From positions 1-33,434 of the forward strand of contig JADNYV010000376.1 of assembly GCA_015501055.1 (NCBI GenBank): a DNA stretch of 33,434 nt. Direction: 5' to 3'. Of this stretch, positions 30,264 to 33,434 are shown in pieces. The stretch's first letter is position 1; each line of letters begins with the position of its first letter. The translations under genes were made by a program, and so were the position numbers. A model generated the notes under the pieces. The model did no database searches. It was not told the DNA's origin and saw only the letters and a program-made list of their open reading frames with translations. Source of the stretch: Mucidula mucida (lineage: Eukaryota; Basidiomycota; Agaricomycetes; Agaricales; Physalacriaceae).

Positions 30264-30750
30264 GTGCGATTTTCTCGTACCGAACGGAAAACGGGCAGGC
30301 GAATCGTCTTCATTGCAAGGACAGACGAGACTTTAATTCGGGCGTCTTGAGTATTCAAGGTACGCCTATATGTGCCACGAAACTCACTATCAACATTGAC
30401 GGCGTCGTTAGCCATGCACCTTGACGCACTGTCCGACATAGGCGCCACTTCCGACGCAAAATCTACAACCGAAGAGCGAACGCGTTCCTAGGCTTGGACC
30501 GCTCTCGAAGGCACGAAAGCCAATACCCCAAGTTATTTGCGACGTCGTTGCGGCTTGGTGGACAAGCTCTCAGTCGGATGTCCAGGGCTGTAGGAATCGC
30601 AAGATCGTTTTCCCCTTTGCTTTCTGCACCAAGCTCACACCAATGGACGCGTCCCAGAGCCGACCAATACGTTGTGCGACGCGTTCGAGCAAGCAGAAAA
30701 CTGCGGAACAGAACCTGTCGGGTATTGAGGCGGTCAACGCCCCGTTTGCG
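30264..30750. other. Stretch without a supported gene
   Basis: Short Arg-rich open frames only. It lies between the two copies of the duplicated fragment. Confidence 0.35.
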
Positions 30751-31243
30751 CTAAATTGTCTTGGCCGCTAGCGATAACGGGCGGTGGGTACCTATAGGTT
30801 CCTTGTCCCTTCTCTCACAGGACCCTGCTTTTTCACGCAGGAACATCCCTCCACCAAAATACTTGGTTGATCCTTCTAGAGACTCATTACCCGTATGCTC
30901 AATATACTCCTCGCTCGAGATGTGGCGCACATCGATGGCATCATACAAATAGAACTCGAATTCTCTATTGTTTGACTCGTCTTCTTCATCTTCATCCTCG
31001 TCTTCATCTTCCATATCTTCATCGTCCGTCCGCTCCGGTTTGTCGTCGGTGACACATTTATACACCATGGCAGACGCATCGTACCCGTAGTAGCTGCCCG
31101 TTTCATAGTCCGTCGTTGCAGTGAGCAAGATAGGTAGTAAAGACACCTCAAAGAGCAACGACAAGTGGCGGAACATGAGCGCGTCGAGCCACACATGGAA
31201 CAAGCGACACCAGTCTACGTACTCGATGCGTCTTCTCCTAGAT
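30751..31243 (-). CDS. Acidic hypothetical protein exon, minus strand
   Basis: Open frame ending at 30751. The reading can be extended upstream of the Met at 31203 (RIEYVDWCRLF) to a likely acceptor site (CTAG) at about 31240, so this is probably an internal or terminal exon. It contains LFHVWLDALMFRHLSLLFEV, hydrophobic stretch SLLPILLTATTDYE, then a long Asp/Glu run (about 20 acidic residues), FEFYLYDAIDVRHISSEEYIEH, and a basic C-terminus. No family is recognised. It lies on the opposite strand between the duplicated fragments. Confidence 0.4.
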
Positions 31244-31254
31244 ACTACCCTCTA

Positions 31255-31445
31255 GTGACTGATGCCTTTCCAGTATAGCGATGGTTCTTGTGCGGCGCTT
31301 GGCAAAGTTAGACGAGGATGGGTATGTATGTTAGTCTCTTTGAATTGCTACATATCCCAAAACTCATTCATACCTTTAGGATTGATTAGCATGACACGCG
31401 TGTCTGTGCTACGAAACGGTAGTGAACATGTAGATACCAGACAAC
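31255..31445 (+). pseudogene. Duplicated exon-intron fragment, copy 2
   Basis: Partner of 30073-30263. The first exon reads MVLVRRLAKLDEDG; a 58-bp intron (31322-31379, GTATGT..CTTTAG) follows; the next exon starts GID-stop-HDTRVCATKR, where the stop (TAG) stands at a likely Trp codon. Intron position and length (57 against 58 bp) agree with copy 1, showing duplication at DNA level rather than through RNA. Confidence 0.55.
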
Positions 31446-31758
31446 ATGCCCCGTTCCGCATATACTGTTTGGGTAACGCGGCCTAGAAATCCAATCGTTC
31501 AAACTATTGCACGGACATTTTAGGCGAGTATTTGTTCATAGACATACTTAGACCACTTGTTATAATGATGAGGCGTCGCGAAGGAGGTGTCTGAACTACC
31601 GACCCTCCAGAAGCGTACGAGCTCAAATGGCGGAGGTAAATACCTTTGTAAGTACGTCATGATCAGGGGCTTGTTTTGTCCTTTCCTGCCAGGTACGTGA
31701 GACCTTGCTCTTTTTACCTTTCGCACCTCTGACAATTCTTCGTTTCTCTAGCTCCAGA
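31446..31758. other. Upstream region of the F-box pseudogene
   Basis: No supported gene; presumably the old promoter of the F-box gene at 31759. Confidence 0.4.
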
Positions 31759-33048
31759 ATGAGCCCACCCGAGGTCGTCGACTTGATTCTAGATCACGTT
31801 CCCGATTCTGCATCTACCAAGCAACCTGCGCTCCTATGCGCCTGTGGCGCAATCATGGGCTATCCCTGCCCAACGCGCCCTCTTACCAGACCTCGATCTT
31901 AATCAGAAAGATTCCAGCATCGCATCTCTACCCGCGCATCTGCGTACCCCACCTCCAAACCGACATTCGCCATGTAATTATGTCTCAGACAGATAGCAAA
32001 CAAACTGGGAGCTGCTCCCTAGATAACTATATTCCAGGCAGCGAGGATTATCCGCCGCTCTTTCTGGTCTATTCGGCCTCATGCCTCGTCTCGTCTCCTG
32101 GATATTACGCTCGCAATTGTAGAGCGCAAGATGCCAACAACCGACGCTTTTTAGAGACATTTGGCGCTTTCCTACACACTGCATCCCTCGAGGCGATTAC
32201 CATTCGCGGCTTTACTTATGATCTTGATCTTCAGCAGATTTTCTCGTATCTGGAGAACACAGGGATCAAGCGGGTTACCTTGCAGCAAAACACGCAGCAT
32301 GATTATTACTACTACGACCGCAATACCACCACGGAACAGAGTGTGGTCACGCGGCTTCCGGCGGTGGAATACCTGCGCGTTGATATGCGGCTGGCTGATG
32401 TTTTCGAGAAGTGCATGAAGCATTGGATGTCCGAGCACCAGACTTATGTTTCCGGATCTCAAGCACCTAGAGGTTTCCGTGGACCAAGAATATGACTTGA
32501 TTGTCTGGTCCAGAGTCCTACAGCAAGCGTTCACTCTGCGACTTGATTCGTTTCGTCTGAATTTAGGAGAATGTATGTGTGACCGGCCATTTCATATATC
32601 ATTAACAATTGACTGTGTATAGGCGCGCCCTGTTCCACGATGGGCTCGTTCATCCGAATACACATCTGTTCGATGGGTACACTTCAAGCATTTCAAAGTG
32701 GCCCCCCAGTACGCGGGATCTGCTCTATGCCTGCAGAAATGCTTCAATTGGTTCTGTGCGAAATTATGTCGCCTTCGTAAAGTCGGGCGCGCCTATCCAA
32801 TTCGTCGAACTCACGTTGTCAATCGTCGACGACCTTCTCTGGCGAACATAATAGTTATGTTGACGTCCACCTATGGCGCTTTGGACGCTGTACTCTCCGA
32901 TGATGCGTTCAACGGCGTAGAGCGGATACATTTTGAGAAAGTGCCGGAAAGGATTGTTGTCACAGAGTTGAGCCATCCGGAAGTGGTATCGAGCATTCGG
33001 CGTATCTGTCCACGTCTTCGCCGCAAAGGGGTTCTTTGCTTCTTGTAG
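31759..33048 (+). pseudogene. F-box/LRR-type protein gene, several frame breaks
   Basis: The start MSPPEVVDLILDHVPDSAS (ATG 31759) is the short F-box-like opening common in Agaricomycetes (LP.E..D.I.DH). The frame breaks at about 31843, where the continuing family-like reading SWAIPAQRALLPDLDLNQ lies in another phase, as if two bases were lost. Later pieces: FLHTASLEAITIRGFTYDL (about 32170), RLPAVEYLRVDM (about 32357), then FPDLKHLEVSVDQEYDL in a new frame from 32446. An intron at 32573 or 32577 to 32622 (GTATGT or GTGTGA..ATAG) leads to ALFHDGLVHPNTHLFDG. The last break is near 32851, and the end LSHPEVVSSIRRICPRLRRKGVLCF is at 33048. F-box proteins normally recruit targets to SCF ubiquitin ligases; this copy looks inactive. 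Confidence 0.65.
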
Positions 33049-33434
33049 TGGGCTGGGCGCGAGAGACGGGGAAGGCATCTACTAGTATGGATTTGACTAG
33101 CGGCGCGGCGGCGAATATGAAAATGTTGCCAGTCGACACTTTAGTGACCAGACTGGACGCGCGGCCCCCAGGATAGGTGGTTTGAGATGCGGTATTTTTG
33201 AATCTCTGTAGTCCGACAGCGACCCGCTAGACGCTTCCTGCGCGAGAGTCAAATATTTGAACGAGTTATGACCACAGATAGGTAAGGAGGTAGAACGGCA
33301 CCAGGTCTCAATCAGGAAGAACTGCAAGCCTGAATATATTGTGATAACGTCCCAGAGGCATGGTCATAAAGTGGCTTGAAAGAGTATTCCGAACGATGGT
33401 TGTCAATCAAGTGGCATCAATGTTTGCCTTGCGA
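33049..33434. other. Window end, nothing recognised
   Basis: No supported coding sequence or repeat; the minus-strand 76-codon frame here has no conserved feature. Confidence 0.4.

Overview
The window is eukaryotic and looks like accessory, transposon-rich sequence of an Agaricomycete (mushroom or wood-rot type basidiomycete). The evidence is short introns of 45-61 bp with GT..AG ends and CTAAT/CTGAT-like branch motifs, a DUF6535-type multi-pass membrane protein gene, decayed F-box/LRR genes, and Ty3/gypsy retroelements with chromodomain integrases. No rRNA, convincing tRNA or CRISPR was seen. In the intron-bearing genes, exon models were built by hand from splice motifs and reading-frame continuity.

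Layout. 1-900: about 2.5 copies of a GC-rich 142-145 bp tandem repeat with G-quadruplex motifs. About 1320-4385: decayed gypsy element 1 (+ strand), interrupted by a copia-like solo LTR (3862-4107) with a 5-bp target duplication. About 4385-9336: decayed gypsy element 2 (+), whose protease, RT, RNase H and integrase catalytic residues have mostly been changed by transitions; it ends in a chromodomain, a polypurine tract and a 3' LTR. 9343-11790: minus-strand remnants, namely an unidentified intron-bearing fragment and a gypsy integrase tail. 11795-12481: a MITE with TA duplication. 13168-13658: a small two-exon gene. 14025-17734: a four-exon DUF6535 gene split by a 596-bp hAT-type MITE (16042-16637) with a perfect 8-bp target duplication.

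18186-24708: a young, nearly complete chromodomain gypsy element on the minus strand. Its 529-bp LTRs differ at 2 positions. It carries gag and a full PR-RT-RNH-IN-chromodomain pol, an apparent Tf1-like self-priming site and a -1 frameshift signal at the gag end. It has three single-base frame breaks and no target duplication.

24709-33434: a low-GC stretch with a Cys-rich minus-strand fragment, AT palindromes, an LRR-like pseudogene frame-shifted by a 26-bp duplication, a 244-bp MITE, an acidic two-exon gene, a duplicated decayed exon-intron pair, and an F-box/LRR pseudogene.

No operon-like cooperation is expected. The window mainly records nested transposition. In two places (the solo LTR in integrase and the hAT MITE in the DUF6535 gene), conceptually removing the insert plus one target-duplication copy brings the host reading frame back exactly. 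The most interesting mechanisms are the self-priming and frameshift architecture of the minus-strand element.
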